15,005 nucleotides of DNA from CACZQA01 sp050943615 (GTDB lineage: Bacteria; Actinomycetota; Coriobacteriia; Coriobacteriales; QAMH01): assembly GCA_050943615.1 (NCBI GenBank), contig JBMNPN010000062.1:1-15005 (forward strand), read 5' to 3'. The notes beneath the pieces are model-generated. The model saw only the letters and a program-made list of their open reading frames with translations, ran no database searches and was not told where the DNA came from. The position numbers were made by a program, and so were the translations under genes. Each line of letters begins with the position of its first letter. Within the stretch, counting starts at the first letter, position 1. Of the stretch, positions 14,799 to 15,005 are shown piece by piece.

Positions 14799-14837
14799 AT
14801 TCTTAATAAGATTAATTCTTCATAGTTTAAGAAGAAT
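14799..14837. promoter_or_regulatory. AT-rich palindromes upstream of rubrerythrin
   Basis: TCTTAATAAGA (14801-14811) is a perfect palindrome around one base. ATTCTTC (14815-14821) is inverted as GAAGAAT (14831-14837) over 9 bases. Together they place four related TTCTT/AAGAA half-sites in about 40 bases, 85-120 bases upstream of the gene, as expected of an operator for a peroxide or iron regulator. No match to a known PerR or Fur box is claimed. Confidence 0.35.
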
Positions 14838-14863
14838 CATGGAAGCCTGGAGGAGCCGGGGAG

Positions 14864-15005
14864 ATGTCCTGAGCTCACGCTCCGCACCCGATTGCCAACG
14901 CCCCGCCCGCCGCTGCGGGACTCGCGCACTTCGTGCGCTCAAACAGTCCTCGCAAGGACGCGGTCGGGGCGTTGGCAATCTGCTCCGCAAGGTCGGTCAG
15001 GACAT
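14864..15005. repeat. 142-base multi-branched inverted-repeat element
   Basis: ATGTCCTGA (14864-14872) is exactly inverted as TCAGGACAT (14997-15005), ending at the window edge. Inside, GATTGCCAACGCCCCG (14890-14905) pairs perfectly over 16 bp with 14965-14980. The interior holds three further hairpins: CCCGC/GCGGG (14906-14919), GCGCAC/GTGCGC (14924-14938) and GTCCT/AGGAC (14946-14959). The result is a cloverleaf-like four-way junction on a long stem. No gene is seen here. It may be a structured RNA, a non-autonomous mobile element or a large terminator. It may extend past the window. Confidence 0.75.

Noticed and set aside
14864..15005. tRNA gene suggested by the cloverleaf shape
   Set aside because: Stem lengths (9 and 16 bp) do not fit a tRNA, and the conserved D-loop and T-loop bases are absent.

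Overview
The window looks like a high-GC anaerobe of the Coriobacteriia (Collinsella/Olsenella-like). This is inferred from the codon use, the NADP-type glutamate dehydrogenase, the rubrerythrin plus mini-rubredoxin pair, a Trk potassium system with a KdpD-like partner, and families of GC-rich intergenic hairpin repeats. No rRNA, tRNA, CRISPR-cas locus, transposase or phage gene was recognised.

Layout. A 5'-truncated polytopic membrane protein (+) runs in from the left edge and ends inside a three-unit hairpin repeat array (1275-1495), which separates it from the convergent gdhA (-). A 393-base divergent region follows. Then comes a tightly packed + strand operon: two single-domain TrkA-like RCK proteins, the TrkH channel, and a KdpD-like membrane protein (3293-6755). 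The KdpD-like protein has lost both its phosphoacceptor histidine and its ATPase domain. A large hairpin repeat array (about 6760-7522) follows directly, with a period of 70-71 bp, 49-bp units and 21-22 bp spacers. All later genes are on the minus strand: a cold shock protein, a MoaE-like protein, exonuclease III, a membrane Ser/Thr kinase overlapping an HTH protein gene, a proline/glutamine-rich membrane-anchored protein, a third repeat cluster (11934-12152), an SDR-family protein lacking its catalytic tyrosine, a SpoU-type RNA methyltransferase, a 37-residue rubredoxin-like protein and rubrerythrin. The window ends in a 142-base multi-branched inverted-repeat element (14864-15005).

How the genes fit together. 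The Trk operon is a potassium uptake module in which the two halves of TrkA are separate genes and the sensor-like gene cannot be a conventional kinase. Rubrerythrin and the mini-rubredoxin form a peroxide/oxygen defence unit. The kinase, HTH protein and surface protein may form a signalling unit. The most unusual material is the set of repeat arrays. Three arrays with different internal sequence share CGCGCA/TGCGCG-type outer arms and an inner palindrome. Two have regular short spacers, all three lie next to gene 3' ends, and one supplies the last codons and stop of its neighbour.
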